The translations under genes and the position numbers were made by a program. From Comamonadaceae bacterium (GTDB lineage: Bacteria > Pseudomonadota > Gammaproteobacteria > Burkholderiales > Burkholderiaceae_C), in assembly GCA_947476465.1 (NCBI GenBank), contig CANJQN010000001.1:162788-226787 (forward strand): a stretch of DNA of 64,000 nucleotides, given 5' to 3'. This document shows positions 1-8,083 of this stretch, in pieces. Numbering within the stretch: the stretch's first letter is position 1; each line of letters begins with the position of its first letter. The notes under the pieces were generated by a model, which saw nothing but the letters and a program-made list of their open reading frames with translations, had not been told where the DNA came from and made no database searches.

Positions 1-1
1 C

Positions 2-538
2 GACGACATCGCGCGCGACCTGCAAAAGCTGGCCATGCTGGCCGTGCCGCTGGGCATCAAGGTGGCGTTCGAGGGTTTGTCGTGGGGCCGCACGATCAAC
101 GAGTTCACCACCGCCTGGGACGTGGTCACCCGTGCCGACTGCCCCAACCTCGGGCTGGGCCTCGATTCGTTCCACGTCTTCGCGGCCAAGACCCCGCTGG
201 ACGCCATCGACGAGCTCGACCCCGAGCGGATCTTCCTGGTGCAGCTGTCGGACTTCATGTGGCACGAGACGCCCACCTTCGAAGAGCGCATGACCACCGC
301 CCGCACATTCCGGGTGTTCCCCGGCGAGGGCGTGCACAGCGAAGGGCTGGCCGATCTGGTGCTGCGGCTGCAGGCCCTGGGCTACCAGGGCGACTACAGC
401 TTCGAGGTGTTCAACGACGACTACCAGCAATTGCCGCTGGAAGTGGTGGCCGAGCGCGGACGCCGCAGCGCGCTGTGGCTGGCCGAGGATGTTTTGCACA
501 CGCCGCGGCCGCTGCCGGGGTGGACCCTGCACGCCTGA
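2..538 (+). CDS. Sugar phosphate isomerase/epimerase-like TIM-barrel protein (5' end outside window)
   Basis: This is the C-terminal 178 residues of a gene that begins before the window; the reading frame is open from base 2. The segments EGLSWGR, GLGLDSFH, VQLSDF, FPGEG and SFEVFNDDY are those of the AP-endonuclease-2 TIM-barrel family. They look most like the N-terminal domain of QuiC/AsbF-type 3-dehydroshikimate dehydratases, where Glu, Asp, His and Glu residues bind a divalent metal. The protein ends after the barrel, so it lacks the hydroxyphenylpyruvate-dioxygenase-like second domain of QuiC. The family call is firm. The substrate is open, because the same fold includes xylose isomerase-like and inosose-type enzymes. 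It converges with the next operon over a strong hairpin. Confidence 0.75.
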   Translation, partial: DDIARDLQKLAMLAVPLGIKVAFEGLSWGRTINEFTTAWDVVTRADCPNLGLGLDSFHVFAAKTPLDAIDELDPERIFLVQLSDFMWHETPTFEERMTTARTFRVFPGEGVHSEGLADLVLRLQALGYQGDYSFEVFNDDYQQLPLEVVAERGRRSALWLAEDVLHTPRPLPGWTLHA

Positions 539-588
539 AGGTGTGAAGAAATCGTAGCGAACGGCCCGAGGTTGCGCCGAGCAGCGCA

Positions 589-606
589 GCCGTACTAAGG
601 TACGGC
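589..606. terminator. Perfect hairpin between convergent genes
   Basis: GCCGTAC and GTACGGC form a 7-bp perfect stem around a TAAG loop, between the isomerase end and the end of the minus-strand MDR gene. There is no T-tract on the plus side. The surrounding stretch (about 545-645) resembles a dispersed intergenic element I associate with Comamonadaceae, but only one copy is present here. It probably acts as a bidirectional transcription end. Confidence 0.45.
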
Positions 607-647
607 GAGCAGCCCAGGTGCAAGATCGGGGCGCGCAGTAGATTTAT

Positions 648-1637
648 TCATAGCTTCACCAGTACCTTTCCCTGGTTGTGTCCCTGCAGCATGCCGATGA
701 ATGCAGCCGGGGCCGATTCGAGGCCAACACTCACGTCTTGCCGCATGCGGATGCGCCCCTGGCGCCACCAGCCGGACATGTCGGCGATGAACGCGTCGCG
801 CCGGTGGATGTGGTCGGAGGTGATGTAGCCACGCACTGTGAGGCGGCGCGTGAGCAGGGTGTACCAGCCCGGGCCGGCGATCTGCGGGTCGTTGTACTCG
901 GCAATCAGGCCGCAAACCACCACGCGGCCGCCCTGCGCCATCGAGGCCCATGCCGCGTCGCGCGAGACGCCGCCCGCGTTTTCAAAGCTCACGTCGATCC
1001 CCTGGGGGCAGGCGCGCGCCAGATCATCGGCCAGCGTGGGGCTGCGGTGGTCGACGCAGGCGTCGTAGCCGAACTCCTCCACGGCCACGCGGCACTTGTC
1101 GGTGCCCCCGGCGATGCCCACGACGCGGCAACCCTTGATCCGCGCGATCTGCCCCACGACCGAGCCCACCGCGCCGGCGGCGGCACTGACCACCACGGTC
1201 TCGCCCGCGATCGGTTGCCCCAGGTCGAGCAGGCCGATATAGGCCGCCAGGCCAGAGGTGCCCAGCGCGCCCAGCCACACCGGCGGCGGCGCCAGCGCCG
1301 GATCGATTCGGTTCAGCTGATCGCCCGCCGCCGTCGAGAAGCATTGCCAGCCGGCGCGCATCGACATGACCATGTCACCCGGCGCGAAGTCCGGATGACG
1401 GCTCTCGAGCACGGTGCCGATGGCCTGGCCGTAGACCACCTCGCCCAGCGCCGTGGGCGCGCTGTACGAGCCGGCCTCGCTCATGCGAAGCCGCGCCGCG
1501 GGGGCCAACCCCAGCCAGTCGTGGCGCAGCAGCACCTCGCCGTCGGCGGGCGTGGGCATGGGTGCCTGCCTCAGCTCGAAGTCTTTTGGACGCGGCATGC
1601 CTTGCGGCCGCGCCACCAAAACGATCTGCGGGTTCAT
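648..1637 (-). CDS. NADP-dependent MDR oxidoreductase (CurA/LTB4 12-hydroxydehydrogenase-like)
   Basis: This 329-residue, zinc-free medium-chain dehydrogenase/reductase has a Rossmann nucleotide-binding loop AAAGAVGS at residues 152-159 and the GALGTSGLAAY segment just before it, typical of the prostaglandin reductase/CurA branch. These enzymes reduce the C=C bond of enones or enoyl derivatives with NADPH. The ATG at 1637 lies 7 bp after the stop of the enoyl-CoA hydratase gene, so the two form an operon, with this gene second. A reductase after a hydratase suggests handling of an unsaturated acid or ketone intermediate. A second member of the family lies at 52709-53710. Confidence 0.85.
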   Translation of the reverse strand: MNPQIVLVARPQGMPRPKDFELRQAPMPTPADGEVLLRHDWLGLAPAARLRMSEAGSYSAPTALGEVVYGQAIGTVLESRHPDFAPGDMVMSMRAGWQCFSTAAGDQLNRIDPALAPPPVWLGALGTSGLAAYIGLLDLGQPIAGETVVVSAAAGAVGSVVGQIARIKGCRVVGIAGGTDKCRVAVEEFGYDACVDHRSPTLADDLARACPQGIDVSFENAGGVSRDAAWASMAQGGRVVVCGLIAEYNDPQIAGPGWYTLLTRRLTVRGYITSDHIHRRDAFIADMSGWWRQGRIRMRQDVSVGLESAPAAFIGMLQGHNQGKVLVKL

Positions 1638-1644
1638 TGCTGCG

Positions 1645-2445
1645 TCACCGGCCGGGCCACACCGGCGGGCGCTTCTCGTTGAAGGCGGCGAGCCCTTCGC
1701 GTGCGTCCTCAGTCTGGATCATGGCGCTGATGGCGGTCTCGGTGAAGGCGACGATCTCAGGGAAGCTCATGGCGGCCACCGCACGCATGGCGTACTTGCC
1801 ACGCCGCACCGCCATCGGTGAGACGGCCACGATGTCGGCAACCAGGCTGTTGACCGCATCATCGAGTTGCGCGGCTGGCACCACCTTGTTCAACAGGCCC
1901 AGCGAGTAGGCGGTGGCCGAATCGATGAGACGGCCAGTGATGCACATCTCGTTGAGGAATCGCGCGGGGATCAGGTCCCGCAAGGTGGTGAGAATCTGCA
2001 TGGGGAACAGCCCGATCTTGGTCTCGGGCATGCCAAAGCGCGCCTCTTCGACCGCGATGGCCATGTCGCATAAGCCGAACAGGCCCATGCCGCCCGCCAC
2101 GCAGACACCGTTGATGCGCCCGACGATGGGAATGTGGCAGTTGTACACGGCGCGGGCCAGATCGGCCATTGGCAGGGTCAGCTGCGAAAAGTCGGGCTTG
2201 AAGGGCGTGTCGCCGGGCGTGAGATCGGCGCCCGCGCAAAATGCCTTGTCGCCAGCGCCAGTGAGCACGATGGCGCGCAGCTCGCGGTCCCGCGAGGCCG
2301 TGGCCACCGCCTCCCCCAAAGCCAGCAGCACCTCATTGGTCAGTGCGTTGCGGCGTTGCGGGCGGTTCAGGGTCAGGCGCAGCACGCTGCCTTCGCGTTG
2401 CACCAACAGGTCGCCGTTGGCGTGGATTTTGTCGGGCTTGGACAT
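1645..2445 (-). CDS. Enoyl-CoA hydratase/isomerase family protein
   Basis: This 266-residue crotonase-fold protein carries the oxyanion-hole segments GAGDKAFCAGAD (63-74) and CVAGGMGLFGLCD. Of the two catalytic glutamates of rat crotonase (Glu144 and Glu164), the second is kept as Glu141 in FGMPE. The first is replaced by Gly121. Loss of the first Glu is usual in the LiuC/AtuE-type glutaconyl-CoA hydratases and in several isomerases, so a plain 2-enoyl-CoA hydratase role is not assured. It is the first gene of the minus-strand operon with the MDR reductase and is divergent from atuA. An AtuE-like role next to AtuA is possible but unproven. Confidence 0.85.
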   Translation of the reverse strand: MSKPDKIHANGDLLVQREGSVLRLTLNRPQRRNALTNEVLLALGEAVATASRDRELRAIVLTGAGDKAFCAGADLTPGDTPFKPDFSQLTLPMADLARAVYNCHIPIVGRINGVCVAGGMGLFGLCDMAIAVEEARFGMPETKIGLFPMQILTTLRDLIPARFLNEMCITGRLIDSATAYSLGLLNKVVPAAQLDDAVNSLVADIVAVSPMAVRRGKYAMRAVAAMSFPEIVAFTETAISAMIQTEDAREGLAAFNEKRPPVWPGR

Positions 2446-2465
2446 GAAATGATCTAGAAGTTCTA

Positions 2466-2486
2466 TTGACAGTACCTTATGCTAAC
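2466..2486. promoter_or_regulatory. Candidate -35 box and AGTACC-type operator in divergent promoter
   Basis: The 86-bp gap between the hydratase gene and atuA holds a consensus TTGACA hexamer at 2466-2471, followed directly by GTACCTTATGCTAAC. The AGTACC start is shared with the palindromes at 6753 and 39800. No good -10 box is visible at 16-18 bp spacing on the plus strand, so the promoter call is weak. Confidence 0.3.
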
Positions 2487-2531
2487 AGGGAAACTTTCGC
2501 ATCGAAAGACCAAGACATGAAGGACATCGGG

Positions 2532-4346
2532 ATGGCCAGCAACAACAAGACCCTGCGTATCGGCGGCGCCTGCGCTTTCTGGGGCGACAGCAACCACGGC
2601 GTCGATCAGCTCATTGAGCACGGCAACGCGGATGTGCTGGTGTTCGACTACCTGGCCGAGCTCACCCTTTCGATCATGGCCAGCGCCAAGAGCCGCAAGC
2701 CCGAGATGGGCTACGCCACTGACTTCGTCAAAGCGGTCGGGCCCCACCTGAAGGCACTGGCCGAGCGGCGCACCGTGCTCCTGAGCAACGCTGGCGGGAT
2801 GAACCCCCAAGCCTGCGCACAGGCGCTGCGCCAGGCGGCGCAGGCCGCCGGTGTACCCCTTCGCATCGCAGTGGTAGAGGGCGACGACCTTTTGCCGCAG
2901 CGCGACGCGGTGCGCGCGGCCGGCGTGCGTGAGGTGTTCTCCGACGCGCCGCTGCCCGAGGGGCTGACCAGCATGAATGCCTACCTGGGCGCCTTCCCCG
3001 TGGTGGAGGCGCTGCGCCGGGGCGCCGACGTGGTGATCACCGGCCGCTGCGTCGACAGTGCGCTGGCCCTGGCGGCGCTGATTCACCATTTCGGCTGGGG
3101 TCCGCAGGACTACGACAAGCTGGCCGCGGGCAGCCTGATCGGCCACATTCTGGAGTGCACCACGCAGACCACCGGCGGCCTGTTCACCGACTGGTGGAAG
3201 GTGCCCGGGTGGGACAACATGGGCTACCCCGTCGCCGAGTGCGAGGCCGACGGCAGCTTCGTGTTGAGCAAGCCCGAAGGCACCGGCGGACTGATCACGC
3301 CCTTAGTGGTGTCCGAGCAGATGCTGTATGAGGTGACGGATCCGGCCAACTACTTGTTGCCCGACGTGACCTGCGACCTGACGGCGGTAACCCTGGAGCA
3401 GGTGGGCACGAACCGTGTGCGCATCCGCGGTGCGCGCGGGCGAGCGCCCACGCCGACCTACAAGGTCAGCGGCACCTGGCTGGACGGCTATCGCCTGTCG
3501 ACCACCCTCACCTTTGTCGGCAACGACGCCATCGCCATGGGCCGCCGCGCGGTCGAGGCGATCGTGACGCGCACGCGCCGCCTGGTGATGCAAGCCGGCC
3601 TGGGCGACTTCAAACGCGTGTGCATCGAAGTGCTGGGCAGCGAGGTGCCCTCCTTCGGCGCGAGCGCACGGGCCGATGCGCGCGAGGTGGTGGTGCGCTT
3701 GGCGGTCCACCATGACAATGCCAAGGCGCTGGAGATCCTGTCGACCGAAGTGGCCCCCATGGGCATCGCCGGCGCGCCCGGCACCACGGGCTTCAGCGGG
3801 CGGCAAAAGCCCCAGGCACTGTTCCGTCTGTTCTCCTTCCTGTGGCCCAAGACGGGCTTGCCGGTCAGCGTCGTGATCGACCAGGAGCGTTACCCGGTCG
3901 AGATACCGTCAAGCGCCGCCGAGTTCGTGCCGCAAGAAGGGGCCCGATACAAGCACGCGCCGCTGCCGGCCGGCGAGCATGTCACCGTGCCGCTGTCGGC
4001 CATCGCCATCGCGCGCAGCGGCGACAAGGGCGACCGCGCCCACCTGGCGGTCATCGCGCGCCAGCCACGCTTTGCCGCCCTGATCGGCGCGCAACTGACC
4101 GAAGCGGCCGTCAAGTCGTGGTTCAGCCACCTGGCCGATGGCGCTGTGCACCGCCATGAGGTACCGGGTATCCACGCGTACAACTTCGTGCTGGACGAAG
4201 CCCTGGGCGGCGGTGGCGCGGCCTCGCTGCGCAACGACCCGCTGGGCAAGACCTTCAGCCAGATCGTGCTGGCGCACCCCGTGAGCATTCCCAAGGCCTG
4301 GCTGGCGGACACGGACCCTGGCTTCCGGGGCACGATCGCGTCCTGA
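2532..4346 (+). CDS. atuA: AtuA family protein (DUF1446 plus AtuA-like ferredoxin-fold domain)
   Basis: This 604-residue protein has the DUF1446/AtuA domain over roughly residues 1-460 (GGACAFWGDS, LSNAGGMNPQACA, VITGRCVDSALAL). A C-terminal AtuA-like ferredoxin-fold domain starts near residue 490 (ARSGDKGDRAHLAVIARQ). AtuA is required for acyclic terpene (citronellol/geraniol) use in Pseudomonas, but its reaction is not settled, and homologues occur in many CoA-ester catabolic clusters. I chose the ATG at 2532 because AAGGA lies 8 bp upstream. The open frame runs back to ATG 2517 and TTG 2466, but that TTG is inside a likely -35 box. Geranyl-CoA carboxylase genes are absent from the window, so a complete Atu pathway is not shown here. 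Confidence 0.85.
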   Translation: MASNNKTLRIGGACAFWGDSNHGVDQLIEHGNADVLVFDYLAELTLSIMASAKSRKPEMGYATDFVKAVGPHLKALAERRTVLLSNAGGMNPQACAQALRQAAQAAGVPLRIAVVEGDDLLPQRDAVRAAGVREVFSDAPLPEGLTSMNAYLGAFPVVEALRRGADVVITGRCVDSALALAALIHHFGWGPQDYDKLAAGSLIGHILECTTQTTGGLFTDWWKVPGWDNMGYPVAECEADGSFVLSKPEGTGGLITPLVVSEQMLYEVTDPANYLLPDVTCDLTAVTLEQVGTNRVRIRGARGRAPTPTYKVSGTWLDGYRLSTTLTFVGNDAIAMGRRAVEAIVTRTRRLVMQAGLGDFKRVCIEVLGSEVPSFGASARADAREVVVRLAVHHDNAKALEILSTEVAPMGIAGAPGTTGFSGRQKPQALFRLFSFLWPKTGLPVSVVIDQERYPVEIPSSAAEFVPQEGARYKHAPLPAGEHVTVPLSAIAIARSGDKGDRAHLAVIARQPRFAALIGAQLTEAAVKSWFSHLADGAVHRHEVPGIHAYNFVLDEALGGGGAASLRNDPLGKTFSQIVLAHPVSIPKAWLADTDPGFRGTIAS

Positions 4347-4378
4347 GGCGCGAGGTCACGCCGCCACGGCCACGCGAC

Positions 4379-5554
4379 TCACCAGCACGCGTCCAACAGC
4401 TGCGCCAGTTCGGCGCCGCCTTGCACCGGCCGCGGATTGCGCTGCAAGAAAAAGTCGGCCTGCGCCTGCGCCACCACCGCCGGGATGTCCTCGCGCACAA
4501 GACCCGTCTCGCGCAGACGGCGCGGCAGCGGCAGCTGCGCCAGCAGCGCCTCGACGGCCGCGATCGCCTCCAGCGGATCGTTGGCGCAAGCCGCGCCCCC
4601 GCAGGTCGGCAGGCTGGCGGCGAGCTTCCAAAGCCGCTCGCCGGTGTGGCTGCCATTGAAGCGCAGGGTATGGGGCAGCACGATGGCGTTGACAATGCCG
4701 TTGGCGACACCGCAGCGCGGCCCGATGGCATGCCCCAGCACCGAAGCGAGCCCGCCGCCGGTGAAATCGGTGCCCTGTCCGGTGAGGATGGCGGCCAGCA
4801 CCAGCTCGCCGCGCAGGCCCGCGTCGTCGGACATTGCCTCCAAGCGCGGCAGCCCACGGGCCAGCAGCCGCACGGCGTGCATCAGCAAGGCATCGGACAG
4901 CGGGTCGCCCTGGGCCGACTCCAGTCCTTCCACTGCCATCGCCAGCGCGTTCAAGCCAGCGCTGCGCAGCAGCGACACGGGCGCCGACGCCAGCAGGTCG
5001 GCGTCGATGAACACGGCCTGGGCGCGGGTCTTGGGATCGAACAGCGCCAGCCGCTCACCCGTGGCCAGGTCGTGCACGGCGCTGCCAGCCTTGACGCACG
5101 CGGTGGTCGGCGTGGTGGGCAGCACGAACTGCGGCAGCTTGGGCGCGAGCAGGCGCGGGCTGGTCACTCGGCCCTGCGCGTCCGCGCGGGTGCACAGCGC
5201 GCGCACGGGTTGGCCCTCGGCGGCCACAATGGCGGCCGCGCGCGCGGTGACAATCGCCGAGCCGCCGCCCAGTGCGACAACCGCGTCGGCGCCGCACTCC
5301 TGCAGCACGCGCGCGCCCGCCTCCACGCTATGCAGCGGACTGTGCTCGCGCACGCCGCAGAAGGTGGCGGCCAGCCGCTCGCCGAGGGCACCGGCCACGC
5401 GCTCGAGCCCGCCACCGGAGCGGGCCATCGAAGCGCCGCAAAAGACCACCGCGCGCCGGCAGCCCAGGCGGTCGAGCTCGCGGGGAAGCTCGGCCAGTGC
5501 GCTGCCGCCATGGTGCAGGCGCAACGGCGGCGTGTGGTGCTGGAAATCCTTCAT
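4379..5554 (-). CDS. Fe-ADH/dehydroquinate-synthase-fold dehydrogenase, maleylacetate reductase-like, degenerate metal site
   Basis: This 391-residue member of the iron-containing alcohol dehydrogenase superfamily has the NAD-binding GGGSAI near residue 97 and the LPTTPTTA loop near 145. In classic members one Asp and three His bind the metal. Here these positions read Asn202 (GLNALA), Met206, His275 (LGHAIG) and Asn285, so three of four ligands are gone. Maleylacetate reductases share the Asp-to-Asn change, which makes a metal-independent reductase of that type the best guess. The frame extends upstream to 5629, but ATG 5554 gives the normal N-terminus and avoids overlapping the preceding gene. 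It is second in an operon with the nitronate monooxygenase-like gene, 28 bp downstream of it. Confidence 0.8.
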   Translation of the reverse strand: MKDFQHHTPPLRLHHGGSALAELPRELDRLGCRRAVVFCGASMARSGGGLERVAGALGERLAATFCGVREHSPLHSVEAGARVLQECGADAVVALGGGSAIVTARAAAIVAAEGQPVRALCTRADAQGRVTSPRLLAPKLPQFVLPTTPTTACVKAGSAVHDLATGERLALFDPKTRAQAVFIDADLLASAPVSLLRSAGLNALAMAVEGLESAQGDPLSDALLMHAVRLLARGLPRLEAMSDDAGLRGELVLAAILTGQGTDFTGGGLASVLGHAIGPRCGVANGIVNAIVLPHTLRFNGSHTGERLWKLAASLPTCGGAACANDPLEAIAAVEALLAQLPLPRRLRETGLVREDIPAVVAQAQADFFLQRNPRPVQGGAELAQLLDACW

Positions 5555-5582
5555 GTCACCCGCGAGTGTGACGCCAGGCCTG

Positions 5583-6701
5583 TCACGCCAGGCCGGTCTT
5601 CTCTGGCAACTTCTCCATCGTGTCGGCAAATTCCTCGAGGATGTCGTAGATCACCTGCTTGACCGAGCTTTCCTGGTTGATGCGACCGACGATCTGGCCG
5701 ACCGGGCAGGTCATGTAGTCAAGTGCCCGCGCCCGGTCGATGCGCAGGCGCGCCTCGACGTTGAGCACGCTTTGCCAGGGCATCGCAAGCGTCTTGGGCG
5801 CATCGGGCCGCACCCAGGCTTCGGTGTACTTGCTGCGCAGCATGCGGCCGGGCTTGCCGGTCTTGGAGCGGGTCTGCACCGCGTCATCCGACTTGGCCTT
5901 GTACAGCAGCTGCTTCATGTCTTCGGTGAGGTCGCTCTCGCGCGTGCCATGCCAGATGGAGCCGCACCAGATGCCGTGCGCACCCAGCGCGAACGCAGCC
6001 GCCATCTGCCGGCCCCGGCCAATGCCACCGGCCGCCAGCACCGGCATGGGCGCCACGGCGTCCACGACTTCAGGCCACAAGATCATCGAGCTGACCACGC
6101 CGGTATGCCCGGCGGCCTCGGTGCCTTGGGCGATCACCAGGTCCAGGCCGGCGGCCTTGTGCTTGAGGGCGTGTTCGACCTTGCCGGTCATGGCGCCCAC
6201 CTTGATGCCACGGGCGTGCAGACGTTCCAGGATGTGTGGCGGCGGCGAGCCCAATGCACTGACCAACAGCTTGACATTCGGGTGGCGCAGCGCCACGTCG
6301 AGCAGCTCGCCGGCGAACTCCGGCGTCATGTGCAGACGACTGAGCTCGGCGGCGAGCAATGCATCGCGCTCCTGAGCGGGCAGCTGCGCCACGCCACCGG
6401 CGTCGAGCATGTCGCTTTGCCATTTCACGTGCGCCGGCGGCAAATTGGCGATGTCCAGCGCGCCCTCGCCCACCGTCTCGTACTTCTGCGGCAGCAGCAG
6501 GTTCACCCCATAGGGTTTGTCGCCCACCTGCTCGTCGATCCACTTGAGCTCCCACTCGAGCTGCTCGGGCGTGTAATAGGCCGTGCCCAGGCAGCCAAGG
6601 CCACCAGCGCGGGTGATCTCGGCCACCACGTTGCGGCAATGCGAGAAACCAAAGACCGGAATCTCGATGCCGAACATCTGGCACATGGGGTTATTCGTCA
6701 T
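5583..6701 (-). CDS. Nitronate monooxygenase/2-nitropropane dioxygenase family flavoprotein
   Basis: This 372-residue FMN-dependent TIM barrel has AQGTEAAGHTG at 191-201, containing the family's active-site His (His199), and the phosphate-binding segment VLAAGGIGRGR at 221-231. The family oxidises nitronates, but many members near CoA-ester genes have unknown substrates or act as NAD(P)H:quinone or enoyl reductases. It is the first gene of the minus-strand operon, starting with ATGACG at 6701, and is divergent from a CoA-transferase gene across a promoter carrying a perfect palindrome. Family is certain; substrate is not known. Confidence 0.85.
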   Translation of the reverse strand: MTNNPMCQMFGIEIPVFGFSHCRNVVAEITRAGGLGCLGTAYYTPEQLEWELKWIDEQVGDKPYGVNLLLPQKYETVGEGALDIANLPPAHVKWQSDMLDAGGVAQLPAQERDALLAAELSRLHMTPEFAGELLDVALRHPNVKLLVSALGSPPPHILERLHARGIKVGAMTGKVEHALKHKAAGLDLVIAQGTEAAGHTGVVSSMILWPEVVDAVAPMPVLAAGGIGRGRQMAAAFALGAHGIWCGSIWHGTRESDLTEDMKQLLYKAKSDDAVQTRSKTGKPGRMLRSKYTEAWVRPDAPKTLAMPWQSVLNVEARLRIDRARALDYMTCPVGQIVGRINQESSVKQVIYDILEEFADTMEKLPEKTGLA

Positions 6702-6752
6702 GCTTGCTCCTTGATGGTTTACGCGGGCCGAGCGGCGTCAACCCGGCTACAA

Positions 6753-6768
6753 GTACCTATAATGGTAC
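6753..6768. promoter_or_regulatory. Perfect 16-bp palindrome with TATAAT at its centre
   Basis: GTACCTATAATGGTAC is an inverted repeat of GTACC with the six-base spacer TATAAT, a consensus -10 hexamer at 6758-6763. It sits about 50 bp before the CoA-transferase ATG and about 55 bp from the divergent flavoprotein start. A repressor bound here would cover the -10 box. No strong -35 is visible (GCGTCA at 6735). Confidence 0.55.
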
Positions 6769-6814
6769 ATTAAGAGAACACGCCCCCAAAACGGATAGCC
6801 TTTCACGCGAGCGC

Positions 6815-8047
6815 ATGGCCAATCAAGAACCACTCACGGGCCCCCTGGCCGGACTGAAGGTCCTCGATCTCACTGCGGTGCTGATGGGCCCGTCGGCCAC
6901 CCAGATGCTGGCCGACCTTGGCGCCGACGTCATCAAGGTAGAGACCGACGACGGCGACGCCACTCGCAAGATCGGGCCCAACGGCGATGAGCGCATGGGT
7001 CCCATTTACCTGGGCCTGAACCGCAACAAGCGTTCCATTGTCCTGAACCTGCGCGAGCCCGAGGGCCGCGAGGCCTTCCTGCGGCTGGCGCGCAAGGCCG
7101 ACGTGCTCACCACCAACGTGCGGCCCAAGGGCATGGAGCGGCTGCGCCTGGCCTACTCGGACGTAGCCGAGGTCAACCCCCGCATCGTCTACGCCAGCCT
7201 GGTGGGGTTCTCGCAGCGCGGGCGCTACGCCCGCTCGCCGGCCTTCGACGACCTGATCCAGGCGGCCACCGCCCTGCCCTGGGCCGTGGCCGCCAACACC
7301 GACGACCAGCCGCATTACGTTCCGGTGAACATCGCCGACCGGTCGGTGGGCTTGTATGCCTTCGGCGTCGTGCTGGCGGCGCTGTACAGCCGCGACCGCA
7401 CCGGCAAGGGGCAACAGGTCGACGTGCCGATGTTCGAGACCATGGTTCCGTACGTGCTCGGCGATCATCTCTATGGGCACAAGTTCGTCCCCGCGCAGGG
7501 GGACTTCGGCTACCCGCGCCTGCTAGCCCGATCGCGCAAGCCCTATCGCACCCAGGACGCCTGGGTGTGCTGCGCGATCTACCACGACCACCACTGGAAG
7601 GCCTTCCTGGAGGTGATCGGCATGCCGCACCTGTGGAACACCGATCCCCGGCTGGCCACCATGACCACCCGCACCGTGCACGCCGAGGAACTGAGCACCT
7701 TCGTGGGTGAACAACTGGCGTTACGCACCACCGCGCAGTGGCAGGAAGCACTGGCCATCGCCGATATTCCGGTGTTTCCGATGAACAGCTTCGAGAGTCT
7801 GCTGGAAGACCCGCACCTCAAGGACATCGGCTTTTTCTCCGAGGTGGAGCATCCGCAGCTGGGCACCATCCGCGAGATGGCCGTTCCCAGCGAATGGCAT
7901 GGCACGCCGCCCAGCCATTACCGCCCGCCACCTGCGCTGGGCGAACACAGCCGGGAGATCCTGCGCGAGGCCGGCTATGAAGACGGTGAGATCGACCGCA
8001 TGCTCGAGACGGGCATCACGCGCGACGCTGGCGCCGCAGGCGCCTGA
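6815..8047 (+). CDS. CaiB/BaiF CoA-transferase family III protein
   Basis: This 410-residue family III CoA-transferase keeps the conserved start GLKVLDLTAVLMGPSATQ, GADVIKVE, NRNKRSIVLNL and the C-terminal GEHSREIL motif. The nucleophilic Asp (Asp169 of formyl-CoA transferase) is Asp175 in VNIADRSVG. Such enzymes move CoA from a donor thioester to a free acid without ATP. ATG 6815 is chosen because the conserved domain begins right after it; the frame extends back to 6704 without homology. It stands alone, divergent from the flavoprotein operon, and ends in a hairpin facing the next minus-strand operon. Substrate unknown. Confidence 0.9.
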   Translation: MANQEPLTGPLAGLKVLDLTAVLMGPSATQMLADLGADVIKVETDDGDATRKIGPNGDERMGPIYLGLNRNKRSIVLNLREPEGREAFLRLARKADVLTTNVRPKGMERLRLAYSDVAEVNPRIVYASLVGFSQRGRYARSPAFDDLIQAATALPWAVAANTDDQPHYVPVNIADRSVGLYAFGVVLAALYSRDRTGKGQQVDVPMFETMVPYVLGDHLYGHKFVPAQGDFGYPRLLARSRKPYRTQDAWVCCAIYHDHHWKAFLEVIGMPHLWNTDPRLATMTTRTVHAEELSTFVGEQLALRTTAQWQEALAIADIPVFPMNSFESLLEDPHLKDIGFFSEVEHPQLGTIREMAVPSEWHGTPPSHYRPPPALGEHSREILREAGYEDGEIDRMLETGITRDAGAAGA

Positions 8048-8070
8048 GGCGTGCCGGGTCCCGTCAGGCG
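8041..8070. terminator. Bidirectional hairpin terminator between convergent genes
   Basis: CGCCTGA (8041-8047, including the stop codon) pairs with TCAGGCG (8064-8070), and CGGG/CCCG pair inside the loop. A pyrimidine-rich CTCTCTTTCT follows. It separates the CoA-transferase gene from the end of the convergent operon. Confidence 0.5.
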
Positions 8071-8083
8071 AGGCCCTCTCTTT

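Noticed and set aside
2466..2531. N-terminal extension of AtuA from TTG 2466
   Set aside because: The TTG is part of a TTGACA -35-like hexamer, the extra residues are unlike the family, and ATG 2532 has a Shine-Dalgarno sequence.
4437..6773. 778-codon plus-strand frame opposite the Fe-ADH and flavoprotein genes
   Set aside because: Arg/Ala/Ser-rich shadow translation without motifs; both minus-strand genes are well-supported families.
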